Assembly (NCBI GenBank): GCA_028818795.1
Contig: JAPPND010000170.1
Coordinates: 1 to 44,516, forward strand
From: Gammaproteobacteria bacterium
Lineage (GTDB): Bacteria > Pseudomonadota > Gammaproteobacteria > Pseudomonadales > Azotimanducaceae
Reading direction: 5' to 3'
DNA: 44,516 nt
This document shows, piece after piece, positions 25,014 to 33,594 of the stretch (position 1 is the stretch's first letter; every line of letters begins with the position of its first letter). The position numbers were made by a program, and so were the translations under genes. The notes beneath the pieces are model-generated. The model did not search any database. It had not been told where the DNA came from and saw only the letters and a list, made by a program, of their open reading frames with translations.

Positions 25014-26360
25014 CTATTGGTGGCGTATCGTCCGAGACACCAGTTCCGCTTTCAAGGAGTCGCGCGCTTCGTTCCATCGCTTGGTTAGGACGCAGAAGTC
25101 GACCGGCGTACCGACGGCTACTTTGCGGGGAACCCCTCCGGGGCTGTCGAGCGGTGCGAGGAACAACCTAAGCGCTTGCTCGGGACTCAGCGTCTCGTCT
25201 TCGCCGACGATCTGCCCCTCCGACGTTCGGCGCGCCACCGCCGCACGCATGGCGCCCCAGGGATCGGGGTCGCCGTAGGGTGAGTCCGTCCCGCCGCCAA
25301 GGGGGATGCCCGCTTCCAGGAAGCCGCGGCACCGATAGAGGTTGTCGTGGTCTTCGCCGGGAACGTCCCGGAGGTAACGATCGCCCCGCTCCGCGATGAA
25401 GTTGGGCTGCGTGACGACGGTGACGTGGCGCCCATCGCCGGAAACCTCCTGCAGGAGCCGCATGGTCGGCGCGTCGGTAACCGAGGCGTGTTCGATGCGG
25501 TCTCCGGGCAGTGTGCCAGCATGGCGTAGCGCGGCCAAGGCAAATACCAGCTCCGTGCGCGTCACGCAGTGAAATGCGACGGGCCGCCCGCGGCGGTGGG
25601 CTCGGTCAACGCGTTGTTGGAGGGCGTCCAAGTCCGGTAGGGCCGCGTCGTCCAGCATGATCTTCAACGAACCGGTAGGGAGCGACTCGTCGCCCATCAG
25701 GTTGACGTGTTGATGCAGATCCAGGTGACGGTAGAGTTCTTGGGTAGTCTCGTCGTTCGTGTAGGTGGCGTCCGTGATGCCCGTGATGCCGTAGCCGGCC
25801 AGCAAGCGTGACGTCTCCTCCACTGCGGGGACGAGGTCGCCGTCTTCGGCGAGCCGTTCCCGTAACAATCCATCCAGCCTGAACAGCTGCCCGTTCGCCG
25901 TTTCGATGCCGAGCCGGCGGCTGGCGAAGGAGTTGACGAACCACATCTTTCCCGAGCGGTGCTGGATACGAACCGGCCGGTCGCCTCGGATTTCGTCGAG
26001 GGTGTGGCTATCGAGCATCCCGGCGACCGACTCGTGGTAGCCCACACCGCGAATCCAGTCTTCACCGACGGCGGCCTCCAAAGCCGCTTCAAGTTCAATC
26101 CGCGTCGTTACGGACGGCGGGCCGCACGCCACGGAACGCCGGGCGGCGGCCAGTGCGAAGAGGTGGATGTGGTGGTCGTTCAGCCCCGGTAGCAAGGCAC
26201 CACCTCGAGCGTCGAAGCTGTCTTCGCCAGAGAAGGCGAGACCGTGGCCGATCTCGACGACCCGACCGTCGCGGCAGCGCAAATCCAGGTTGGCGGTTCC
26301 ACCGACTTCGGCGTTGACGATCAGAAACGCCCCATGCTCGCCGATAGCGTCCGACGCCAT
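25014..26360 (-). CDS. YtcJ-like metal-dependent amidohydrolase
   Basis: A 448-residue enzyme of the amidohydrolase_3 group. Metal ligands appear as LPGLNDHHIHLF (about residue 60), FHCVTRTE (about 255) and IEHASV (about 290), and the terminal GGTDSPYGDPDPWGAM carries the conserved Asp. The C-terminal VAVGTPVDFCVLT strand closes the small beta domain that starts with LIVNAEV. Such enzymes hydrolyse N-acyl, amide or ester bonds; substrate unknown. No signal peptide, so probably cytoplasmic. Among CoA-transferases and an acyl-CoA ligase, it may release an acid that is then activated. Confidence 0.88.
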   Translation of the reverse strand: MASDAIGEHGAFLIVNAEVGGTANLDLRCRDGRVVEIGHGLAFSGEDSFDARGGALLPGLNDHHIHLFALAAARRSVACGPPSVTTRIELEAALEAAVGEDWIRGVGYHESVAGMLDSHTLDEIRGDRPVRIQHRSGKMWFVNSFASRRLGIETANGQLFRLDGLLRERLAEDGDLVPAVEETSRLLAGYGITGITDATYTNDETTQELYRHLDLHQHVNLMGDESLPTGSLKIMLDDAALPDLDALQQRVDRAHRRGRPVAFHCVTRTELVFALAALRHAGTLPGDRIEHASVTDAPTMRLLQEVSGDGRHVTVVTQPNFIAERGDRYLRDVPGEDHDNLYRCRGFLEAGIPLGGGTDSPYGDPDPWGAMRAAVARRTSEGQIVGEDETLSPEQALRLFLAPLDSPGGVPRKVAVGTPVDFCVLTKRWNEARDSLKAELVSRTIRHQ

Positions 26361-26505
26361 TGCGCTGTGTTTCGGTCGGCTTACTCGGCGGCGAGCTTAG
26401 CACACAGGTACCTCGAACCGATGGGACACCCACCTCCGAACACCCACCGAGAACCGAAGGACAGCTTGCCTTGAGGAGTACAATCTTGCCGAGCTAGCGG
26501 ATCGG

Positions 26506-27504
26506 ATGCCGGCCGTGAGATCGATGACGCTTGTGGAACTCGCCGCCCGCCTCGGTTCGACCGCGGGTTACGAGTCCCTATCGACCGCCGCAGGAACGCC
26601 ATGGGTGGCTGTCTGTCTCGACGGCCAGCCGTCGCCGTCATTTCACGCCCAACCGAATTGCCCGGTGGTTGGCATCTGCGAAAGCAACGAACCGCCCCGC
26701 GACGAGATCCCCGACGTAGTCGACGTTGTCGTGGCACCGGAAGAAATGGCGATGGTCACCGGCGCGATCAATCGCAATCCAGTTGCCGCCTCCGTCTTGG
26801 TGCGCCTGCTCCGACACAACGCCCGGGTCGGTGCCCCGGATTCCGGGTTCGCCGAATCACTGGCGTACTCCACCCTGCAACACGGGGCCGAGTTCCGGGC
26901 TTGGCTCGCCGCCCGGGCACCCCGCTCGCCGCGCCCTGAGCCGGACACGCCGGTGGTGCTTATCGAACGCCAAGACGACGTGTTGCGTATCACGCTCAAT
27001 CGGCCCCACAAGCGCAATGCCTATTCCGCGAGCCTTCGCGACGGCCTTTGCGAAGCCTTGGAACTCGCCATGGCCGATGACTCGGTTCAACACGTCGTGC
27101 TGGACGGTGCCGGTGCCTGCTTTAGCGCCGGCGGCGACCTTGACGAATTCGGCGAAGCGACGGACGCGGGCGTCGCGCACGCTTCCCGGATGGCGCGCAA
27201 CGCCGGTGCGCTGATCGACTGCCTGCGGAATCGCATCGAGGCGAGGCTGCATGGCGCGTGCATCGGCGCGGGCATTGAATTGCCGGCCTTCGCGGGACGG
27301 GTGGTGGCCGCCGAAGATGCGTTCTTTCAGCTCCCGGAAGTCGGCATGGGGCTCATTCCGGGGGCCGGCGGAACGACCAGCATCCTGCGCCGAATCGGCA
27401 GACGCCGACTGTCGCACATGGCGTTGACAGGCGCGAGGATCGACGCCCGCACAGCCCTCGGCTGGGGGTTGATCGACGCCGTGGAGAAGCGGTCTGGCCT
27501 ATAG
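26506..27504 (+). CDS. enoyl-CoA hydratase/isomerase with N-terminal extension
   Basis: A 332-residue protein. Residues ~145-332 are a crotonase: VVLIERQDDVLRITLNRPHKRNAYS, the first oxyanion-hole region ACFSAGGDLDEFG, and GACIGAGIELPAFAG ... LPEVGMGLIPGAGGT. Both catalytic Glu positions (in GIEL and PEVG) are kept, which favours true hydratase activity. Residues 1-140 form a separate domain (LVELAARLGSTAGYESL, DVVVAPEEMAMVTGAINRNPVAASVLVRLLRHN) that standard crotonases of about 260 residues lack and that I do not recognise. It ends convergent with the ligase-VOC gene, overlapping by 6 bases. Confidence 0.85.
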   Translation: MPAVRSMTLVELAARLGSTAGYESLSTAAGTPWVAVCLDGQPSPSFHAQPNCPVVGICESNEPPRDEIPDVVDVVVAPEEMAMVTGAINRNPVAASVLVRLLRHNARVGAPDSGFAESLAYSTLQHGAEFRAWLAARAPRSPRPEPDTPVVLIERQDDVLRITLNRPHKRNAYSASLRDGLCEALELAMADDSVQHVVLDGAGACFSAGGDLDEFGEATDAGVAHASRMARNAGALIDCLRNRIEARLHGACIGAGIELPAFAGRVVAAEDAFFQLPEVGMGLIPGAGGTTSILRRIGRRRLSHMALTGARIDARTALGWGLIDAVEKRSGL

Positions 27505-29406
27505 GTCCACGTCGTCTCGAATCGGGTGCTCGAAGCATAGGACGCGTCCGTCGGGATCCCGGACCTCCAATTGCTTCATGCCATAGAAGGCGACGAATGG
27601 GCGGTCCAAGTCGACGCCGTTGGTGACGAACCGTTCGTGCAGGACATCGACGTCCTCGCAGAGGAAATACAGGGCGATATCGCTCCGGTTTTCGGCCAAC
27701 CCTGCCAAGCGTTCCGGGTCGGCTTGCTCCAGCATGATTCGCGCACCCTCCATGGCGAGCATGCACCAGGCCAGTCGCCCGTCCGGGTCGTAGCGGTTCG
27801 TCAACGTGAATCCGAGTTGATCGCAGTAGAACGCGCGGGAGCGCTCGATATCGCCGGTGAATAGCAGGGGCAGGGGTGCGTGCACGTTCTCCTTGGGCGA
27901 CGTGAGCCTGTCCTTGACCACCCGCCGCAGCAGCTTGCCGGTCTCGTTGTACGGCAGTTCGCCCCAGAACTCGATGACCTCGGGTACCCGAGAGGAACGC
28001 ATGTGAGCCTTGACCCAGTCTTTGAGCTCCTCGGCCAGCAATGCGTTGGCGGGCGTGTCGCTTTTCACGACGACCACGCTGGCGACGGCCTCGCCCCATT
28101 CCTCGCTGGGGATGCCGACCACCGCCGCGTCGGTCACCGCCTTGTGGGCGATCAGCATGTCCTCGATTTCGCCGGGCGACATGTTTTCGCCGCCGCGGAC
28201 GATGACGTCATCGGCGCGGCCATCGAGGAACAAGTAGCCGTCGGCGTCCAGGAAACCCGCATCACGGGTGGGAAACCAACCATCGGTATCCACAAGGCTG
28301 CCGCGATCCTCGTATTCGCCCGACACCTGCTCGCCGCGGACATGTATCTCGCCGCGCTGTTCGGGTCCGAGAACCTGCCCATTCTCGTCGCGCACTTCGA
28401 TTTCGATGCCGGGCAGGGGAATGCCGACGGAGATGAGCCGCCGACGCGCATCCGGGTCTTCGCTCACTGCAGCGGTACGGTGTTCGTCCGGACCGAGCAC
28501 GGTGATCGTGGAACTCGTCTCGGTAAGCCCGTAGGCATTGGTGAAGTCGGTGTCGGGAAACAGCGCCATGGCTTTTTCGACGACTGCCAGCGGCATCTTG
28601 CCGCCGCCGTAGGACAGGGACTGGAGGTGATCCATGCCGGCGGTCTCTTCGCCCTCGAGGGCGTCGACGATCCGCGCCAGCATGGTGGGCACCACGAACG
28701 CCGTGGTGATGCGTTCGTGGCGCGCGGTTTCGATCCAGCCGTCGGCGCTGAAGTTGGCAAGTTGCACGACCCGTCGCCCGGCGTAGACGGAACTCAACGC
28801 CGCTGCGATGCCGGCGATGTGGTACGGCGGCACGCAGACCAGCGCCGCTTCGTCCTCCTCGGCGGACATGAACTCCACCGAACTGACGATGTACGAGACC
28901 AAATGCTTGTGACGCAGCACGGCCGCCTTGGGGACACCCGTCGTGCCGCTGGTGAAGAGCAGCACGCCGACGTCGTCGGGATCCATCGAGCGCTGCTCGT
29001 GTTCGCCTCCCCCGGCGCGGGCGACGTCGAGGAAAGACTGCCTGGAGAGGGCTTCCACGCCTTCGCGATCCCGGAAGTCGGCGAGGCGGTCGTCGTCGGT
29101 GATGAGAAAGGCAGGCTGAACGCGCGTAAGCAGCGCGTCGATCTCGTCGCTGGTAAGGCGGTAGTTGATGGGTACGTAGGGCACGTTGGCCCAGCCGCTC
29201 GCGAACAGCGCGACGGGTACCGCCAGGTTGCTGACGTCGAGCATGGCCACCCGGGATGCGCCGGACTCCCGGATGCGGTGCGCGGCAGCGCCGGCGGCGT
29301 CGTAGAGTTCCTGGTAGGTGATCGAGGAGCCTTCGGCAGGGTCTGTGAAGGCGATGCGATGGCCGAACCCGGACGTGGCCATCTCGAGGAGCATCATGGT
29401 GTTCAC
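27499..29406 (-). CDS. acyl-CoA ligase fused to a C-terminal VOC domain
   Basis: A 635-residue fusion. Residues 1 to ~505 are an ANL-family adenylating enzyme: VLLFTSGTTGVPKAAVLRH (P-loop), NAYGLTETSSTI, GWFPTRDAGFLDADGYLFLDGRADD, GGENMSPGEIED and the catalytic Lys in YNETGKLLRRVV. It would activate a carboxylic acid to acyl-AMP and then acyl-CoA. Residues ~510-635 are a VOC domain: APLPLLFTGDIERSRAFYCDQLGFTL, GARIMLEQ, ALYFLCEDVDVLHERFV and VRDPDGRVLCFEHP with a terminal Glu-His. The fusion suggests that the VOC unit acts on, or senses, the ligase substrate or product. A second VOC gene at 7195-7569 is stand-alone. Confidence 0.9.
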   Translation of the reverse strand: MNTMMLLEMATSGFGHRIAFTDPAEGSSITYQELYDAAGAAAHRIRESGASRVAMLDVSNLAVPVALFASGWANVPYVPINYRLTSDEIDALLTRVQPAFLITDDDRLADFRDREGVEALSRQSFLDVARAGGGEHEQRSMDPDDVGVLLFTSGTTGVPKAAVLRHKHLVSYIVSSVEFMSAEEDEAALVCVPPYHIAGIAAALSSVYAGRRVVQLANFSADGWIETARHERITTAFVVPTMLARIVDALEGEETAGMDHLQSLSYGGGKMPLAVVEKAMALFPDTDFTNAYGLTETSSTITVLGPDEHRTAAVSEDPDARRRLISVGIPLPGIEIEVRDENGQVLGPEQRGEIHVRGEQVSGEYEDRGSLVDTDGWFPTRDAGFLDADGYLFLDGRADDVIVRGGENMSPGEIEDMLIAHKAVTDAAVVGIPSEEWGEAVASVVVVKSDTPANALLAEELKDWVKAHMRSSRVPEVIEFWGELPYNETGKLLRRVVKDRLTSPKENVHAPLPLLFTGDIERSRAFYCDQLGFTLTNRYDPDGRLAWCMLAMEGARIMLEQADPERLAGLAENRSDIALYFLCEDVDVLHERFVTNGVDLDRPFVAFYGMKQLEVRDPDGRVLCFEHPIRDDVDL

Positions 29407-29440
29407 GGGCTAGGGCTCCGTGTGAAAAGACCGGAAGCGG

Positions 29441-29746
29441 TCAGTCGGTCTTGGGTAGCTTCTTCGCGTCCTTGACGGTGAGCGCGGCGTCGCCCGACGA
29501 TAGCGAACCGTCCCCGGCCTTGACGCAAAGAACCTCCAGCGAACCGTCCCCGTTGACGTAGCGTTTGCCGATCGCGGTTCCGTCGGAATGGCCCGGGTCC
29601 ACGGCACCGCCGTTGGTGCCGTCTCCTTCGACCATCGGCGCGCCACCGCAGGACAGTTGGACATCTCCGTCCGGAGCGGAGATCACCATGATCTCGGTCG
29701 TGCAGACGGCGCTCTTTAGACGTTTACCGGCGGACAAGGTCGGCAT
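29441..29746 (-). CDS. small acidic protein of unknown function
   Basis: A 101-residue protein beginning MPTLSAGKRLKSAVCTTEIMV, with two early Cys (SAVCTTE and LSCGGAPM), a Gly/Asp-rich middle and a basic tail (KDAKKLPKTD). I do not recognise the family. It lies 34 bases upstream of the acyl-CoA ligase-VOC gene on the same strand and is likely co-transcribed. There is no signal peptide or transmembrane segment. Paired Cys and Gly-rich loops could indicate metal binding, but this is speculation. An in-frame GTG at 29776 is an alternative start. Confidence 0.6.
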   Translation of the reverse strand: MPTLSAGKRLKSAVCTTEIMVISAPDGDVQLSCGGAPMVEGDGTNGGAVDPGHSDGTAIGKRYVNGDGSLEVLCVKAGDGSLSSGDAALTVKDAKKLPKTD

Positions 29747-29875
29747 GACTCCCCTTCGAATCTCTCGGTGTTTCACGAAAACGCAGCATTGTACCCAAAA
29801 CCGGATCGAGTGGGCCCCGTCCGGCCAAGGGTCAGCAACTTCGTTGCGTGCCTCCGCCGGCCGCGGCGGCGCCGT

Positions 29876-30268
29876 TCATCCGGAACGCGCCCCGCTCGGG
29901 GGCGGCGGATTCCCACACGGACCGGAGTGGTGGTGGAACAGCTTCATCTCGCCGCTCTCGGCGATGTAGCCGTTGGTGGCGGCGCAGATCGAACCGGGGA
30001 GTTCCTCGTAGCAGGTCACCATCACGACGTCGCCGACCACGATTGCCTTGGCGTTGTAGAAGTCGATTCCGGGCTGCTCGGGATTGCTTAGGATTCGCCG
30101 CCAGCTTTCGAGGATCTCGCGACGACCGGTGATGGTCGGCCACCCGGGATGGACGCAGAACGTCGCGTGATCGGCGGCCCACAGGCGCTGCATCGCCTCG
30201 ATGTCCTTCTGCACGAACGCCATGTAGAAGGTGTCGTTGGCGAACAACGCATGCTCCTCGGCATTCAT
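29876..30268 (-). CDS. NTF2-like / SnoaL-type protein
   Basis: A 130-residue protein starting MNAEEHALFANDTFYMAFVQKDIEAMQRLWA, then FCVHPGWPTITGRREILESWRRIL and the strands AIVVGDVVMVTCYEEL and CAATNGYIAESGEMKLFHHHSG, the layout of the DUF4440/SnoaL_3 NTF2-fold group. The His/Trp pair in VHPGWPTITG is often conserved in this subfamily. Enzymatic role unknown. The ATG overlaps the stop of the upstream NIPSNAP-like gene (ATGA), so the two are translationally coupled. Confidence 0.8.
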   Translation of the reverse strand: MNAEEHALFANDTFYMAFVQKDIEAMQRLWAADHATFCVHPGWPTITGRREILESWRRILSNPEQPGIDFYNAKAIVVGDVVMVTCYEELPGSICAATNGYIAESGEMKLFHHHSGPCGNPPPPSGARSG

Positions 30269-30840
30269 GTAAGCAGCCGGGTGGCGTAGGCGACCGTACC
30301 CTTGGTCAGCGTGTGTCGTTGGCGAAAGTTCTCGATGGCCGTCGCGGGCGGTGTGCGCGATGCCTGCCAGGAGTTGAGGCCGTCGTACCAGGTGCATAGC
30401 AACATGCGGCCCGTCGGGGCTGTCGTGTCCTGCTGGCGGAACAGTCCCTGTGGCTCGGCTTGATATTGGTCGACGTTCTCGAAGGTCTTCCACGCCTCAA
30501 AAGACAGGGCGGCGATCTCGTCCACGTCCTTGTGATCGACCTCGAAGAACCGGAACACGTACAACCCTTCCCGCGTGCGCGGCGCGTATTCCGTTGGCCG
30601 TACCGTCGGTTCGAGCAGAAGCGTGTTTGCCGCGACGACTTCGTCCATCCCGGCGATCGCGTCGTGGACGTTGTCGACGTCGCCGTAGCTAACGACGATC
30701 AACTCGTTGGAGGCGACGCCGAAGAGGCCGTGGAATACACCCCAGAAGCCGGCTGGTTCCACACCGGTATCCTGCAATGCTCGGTAGGCAGCCCCGTAGT
30801 CGCGCCCGCGGGCACTGAGCCGTGTAAACGCATAGGCCAT
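30265..30840 (-). CDS. NIPSNAP-like dimeric alpha/beta-barrel protein
   Basis: A 191-residue protein from the ATG at 30840 (MAYAFTRLSARG). Two ferredoxin-like halves are visible: ELIVVSYGDVDNVHDAIAGM followed by LYVFRFFEVDHKDVDEIAALSFEAWKTFENV, with YQAEPQGLF and MLLCTWYDGLNSWQAS, a pattern typical of NIPSNAP/EthD-like proteins that often accompany catabolic gene clusters. Function unknown. It is the first gene of the NTF2-like pair, and a palindrome 28 bases upstream may regulate it. An in-frame ATG at 30924 would place that palindrome inside the gene and is rejected. Confidence 0.6.
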   Translation of the reverse strand: MAYAFTRLSARGRDYGAAYRALQDTGVEPAGFWGVFHGLFGVASNELIVVSYGDVDNVHDAIAGMDEVVAANTLLLEPTVRPTEYAPRTREGLYVFRFFEVDHKDVDEIAALSFEAWKTFENVDQYQAEPQGLFRQQDTTAPTGRMLLCTWYDGLNSWQASRTPPATAIENFRQRHTLTKGTVAYATRLLT

Positions 30841-30868
30841 GGGCTCCTCGAGGTCGGACGGGGGAAGC

Positions 30869-30887
30869 GGAGTATATTGCATACTCC
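30869..30887. promoter_or_regulatory. operator-like palindrome between divergent genes
   Basis: A perfect inverted repeat GGAGTAT (30869-30875) / ATACTCC (30881-30887) with a 5-base spacer. It is AT-rich for this DNA and lies between the NIPSNAP-like gene (minus) and a disrupted gene (plus). TATATT within it could be a -10 element. The position fits repressor control of one or both genes; the regulator is not identified. Confidence 0.55.
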
Positions 30888-30916
30888 CTGGAGTCACGCG
30901 GGGACGGTCTGGCCGC

Positions 30917-31934
30917 ATGACCATTCAGCCGGGCAAGACCGGGATCAAAACGCCTGTCCTCGCGGTTGTGGGGGTGACAGTCGTTCTGTTTGCCGTTGTC
31001 GCGGCGTGGTTCTTCGCCGACCGGCGGGGTGACCCTGCTTACCGCGAACCGGACTCGGTATCCGCCTCCTCGGTCGTCGCGGGCGTACGGGCTCCCCCGA
31101 CGACATTACCCGGCATTGCGACGATTCCGGACGATTTCGAGCGCAATGCGTTGTTGTACGAGTTCATCGCCGATGCCGACCGGAACCTTATCGAGCAACA
31201 CTTGGCGACGATGGTCGATCTTCCGGCAAATCCGCACCGAGGGGATGTTGTCCGAGTGCTCTACGTTCGCTACGCGGCGCTCGATCCGGTCCTTCCGGTT
31301 CGAAAAACACCGGGCGCGCCTGATCTCGGAAGTATTCTCCCGGTGGTCGCGGATTTACGACCTGACGTACATCGGTGGTTCTCGGGGACGGGTCTTCCGC
31401 GGCGACTCGAGCTACGACAACGCCGATGTTGCAGCAAACGCGGCCGTGGCTCTGCCGGGCGGCGTTGTACGGGATGCGGCGCTGGCCGGTGTCATGGCCA
31501 ATGTGGTTGGGCGGGACGACGCGCTCGCGGAGCGGCTGTTTTCCGGGCTCGGCTCGTCGCGCTACCGCGCCTGGTCGGCTGCGCGCGGACGTGCTCTGGG
31601 CCGAATCGGTCGCTTCGGAGGAGTTCCTGCAACGTCCGGAGATCGCGAACATCCTGGTGAACGTGGCTCCAGATCATGGCATCGAGGTTCTGTTGCGTCG
31701 TGATCCCAGTCCCGCCCGTGACGAGGCGATTCGAGTTGCGCTGGCCCGTTCCATCGCGTTGAGGGCCTTGACCGGCGAGCATTGCCGAACGCCTCCTCGC
31801 CGCGTTTCGTCTGTCGACACCCGGCGGACGGCGGCCAGGCGCTATACCTACGTGGCGCTGGTCCGACCGACCCGGAAGAGGTCGGCGCAAAAAAGGACTT
31901 CCTCGCGCTCTGTCGGCACGAGTTCGACCAATAG
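30917..31934 (+). pseudogene. disrupted exported/anchored helical-repeat protein
   Basis: The frame at 30917 gives MTIQPGKTGIKTPVLAVVG..., an N-terminal membrane segment (VVGVTVVLFAVVAAWFFA), then PDDFERNALLYEFIADADRNLIEQHLATMV and VRVLYVRYAALDPV, a helical-repeat-like region. Coding character then moves to a second frame (FEKHRARLISEVFSRWSRI, AALAGVMANVVGRDDALAERLF), to a third (ASEEFLQRPEIANILVNVAPD), and ends in DPEEVGAKKDFLALCRHEFDQ at 31934. At least three indels are needed to join them. The protein would have been periplasmic and membrane-anchored with about 330 residues. The family is not named with confidence. Confidence 0.55.
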
Positions 31935-32028
31935 AGCCGCGCCGCGTGGCATTGGGTGGAACCATCGCCCTCGTCTTGGGGCATGTCTGTGGCAAACTTG
32001 CCGCCCTTTTGAGCCGAGGAGGTGTGCG

Positions 32029-33579
32029 GTGAACGGTGCGGAGAGTGTCATTCGAACCCTCATGGCCCATGGCGTGGACACCTGTTTCGCGAACCCGGGC
32101 ACCTCCGAGATGCACCTGGTTCAGGCCATCGATGCGGTGCCCGAATCGCGCGCGATACTGTGCCTTTTCGAGGGCGTCTGCACCGGCGCGGCGGACGGCT
32201 ACGGGCGCATGAAGGGCGTGCCTGCAACGACATTGCTGCACCTTGGCGCGGGTCTCGGAAACGGCATCGCGAACCTGCACAACTGCCGTCGGGCGGGCAC
32301 GCCGCTCGTCAACATCATCGGCGACCACGCGATCCACCACGTCGCCTACGACGCACCGCTGACCTCGGACATCGAAGCGGTCGCTAAACCCGTGTCGAAT
32401 TGGATTCGCACCTCGCGAACCAGCGACGGTGCCGGCCTCGACGCCGCCGATGCCGTCCGGGCGGCGTTGGCTCCCAACCCCGACCCTCGAGGCGGCATCT
32501 CGACGCTGATCCTGCCCGCCGACTGCGCCTGGGGCCCGGGACGGGTAGCCCCTAAGGCCAACGGATTCGAGGCAGCGGTTGCCAAGGCCCGGGTGCCGAC
32601 CGAGGTGATCGAATCGGCGGCGCGGCAGATCGACGCGGACACGATGCTGTTCGTGGACGGCAACGGCCTCGGCGTATCGGGCGTCACGGCGGCGGGCCGT
32701 ATCGCTGCGAGGACGGGCTGCTCGGTTTACTCGCCCACGTTCCCGGCCCGGGTCGAGGCGGGTCCGGACCTTCCACTGGTCAACCGACTGCCGTATTTCC
32801 CGGAACAGATCCTGCAGCTATTGGGGACGGTTCGAAGACTCGTTCTCGTCGGTGCCGAACGACCGGTCAGTTTCTTCGCGTACCAGAATCTGCCGAGCGA
32901 TCTGGTACCGGATGGCTGCGAAGTGATCCGCGTGGCGCACCGGCACGAGGACGTGGCCCGTGCACTCGCCGACATGGCCGAAACGTTGGCGGCGCCTCCA
33001 GCCGAAACACCCGGCGAGCGAAGGCCGGAGGTCCCTGACGGTCCTCTGCGGGTCCGCAGCATCGCCGCGATTCTCGCCGCTCGGGCACCGGACAACTGCA
33101 TCGTCGCCGTAGACTCCGGAGGCGGCGGCGCAGCCTATGGCGTGTTGCAGCGTTGCGTGCGGCATACCTGGCTCAATCTCACCGGGGGCGCTATCGGCCA
33201 AGGCGGGCCGGCAGCCGTCGGTGCCGCCGTCGCATGTCCGGACCGCCCGGTACTGGCATTGCTGGGCGACGGGGGTGCGATGTACACCAACCAGTTCCTG
33301 TGGACTGCGGCCAGGGAGAACCTCGACTTGGTCTCGGTCATCTTCTCCAACCGCCAGTACAACATCCTTGAAGTCGAATACCGACGTCTCGGCGTCAACG
33401 AGATCGGCGAACGGGCCGCTAGCCTCTTCGACCTGTCCGGGCCGGACCTGGACTGGGTTGCCCTTGCCAACGCCCAAGGCGTTGCGGGAACGCGGGCAGA
33501 GACCGGCGAGGAGTTTGACAAGAGCCTATGCGATGCGTTGGCGGAAGGCGGCCCGCATCTGATCGAAGCGGTTCTCTAG
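32029..33579 (+). CDS. thiamine-diphosphate-dependent enzyme, acetolactate-synthase/benzoylformate-decarboxylase-like
   Basis: A 516-residue ThDP enzyme with a Pyr domain (CFANPGTSEMHLVQAID; the cofactor-activating Glu in LFEGVCTGAADGYGRM), a weaker middle domain, and a PP domain with the metal/ThDP motif GDGGAMYTNQFLWTA...NRQYN. The group covers decarboxylases and carboligases of 2-keto acids often annotated as acetolactate synthase large subunit. No regulatory small subunit is nearby, so a catabolic decarboxylase or lyase is likelier than branched-chain amino-acid synthesis. The GTG start has GAGGAGG six bases upstream. Confidence 0.88.
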   Translation: MNGAESVIRTLMAHGVDTCFANPGTSEMHLVQAIDAVPESRAILCLFEGVCTGAADGYGRMKGVPATTLLHLGAGLGNGIANLHNCRRAGTPLVNIIGDHAIHHVAYDAPLTSDIEAVAKPVSNWIRTSRTSDGAGLDAADAVRAALAPNPDPRGGISTLILPADCAWGPGRVAPKANGFEAAVAKARVPTEVIESAARQIDADTMLFVDGNGLGVSGVTAAGRIAARTGCSVYSPTFPARVEAGPDLPLVNRLPYFPEQILQLLGTVRRLVLVGAERPVSFFAYQNLPSDLVPDGCEVIRVAHRHEDVARALADMAETLAAPPAETPGERRPEVPDGPLRVRSIAAILAARAPDNCIVAVDSGGGGAAYGVLQRCVRHTWLNLTGGAIGQGGPAAVGAAVACPDRPVLALLGDGGAMYTNQFLWTAARENLDLVSVIFSNRQYNILEVEYRRLGVNEIGERAASLFDLSGPDLDWVALANAQGVAGTRAETGEEFDKSLCDALAEGGPHLIEAVL

Positions 33580-33582
33580 CTT

Positions 33583-33594
33583 GGGGGGGGGGGG
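33583..33594 (+). repeat. 12-G homopolymer
   Basis: Twelve consecutive G begin three bases after the stop of the ThDP enzyme gene. It is the longest homopolymer noticed in the window. Being downstream of the stop it cannot switch that gene; it could affect RNA 3' structure or be an assembly-sensitive spot. Confidence 0.9.

Noticed and set aside
27880-29475. 531-codon plus-strand frame opposite the acyl-CoA ligase
   Set aside because: Antisense to conserved ANL motifs; no domain of its own.
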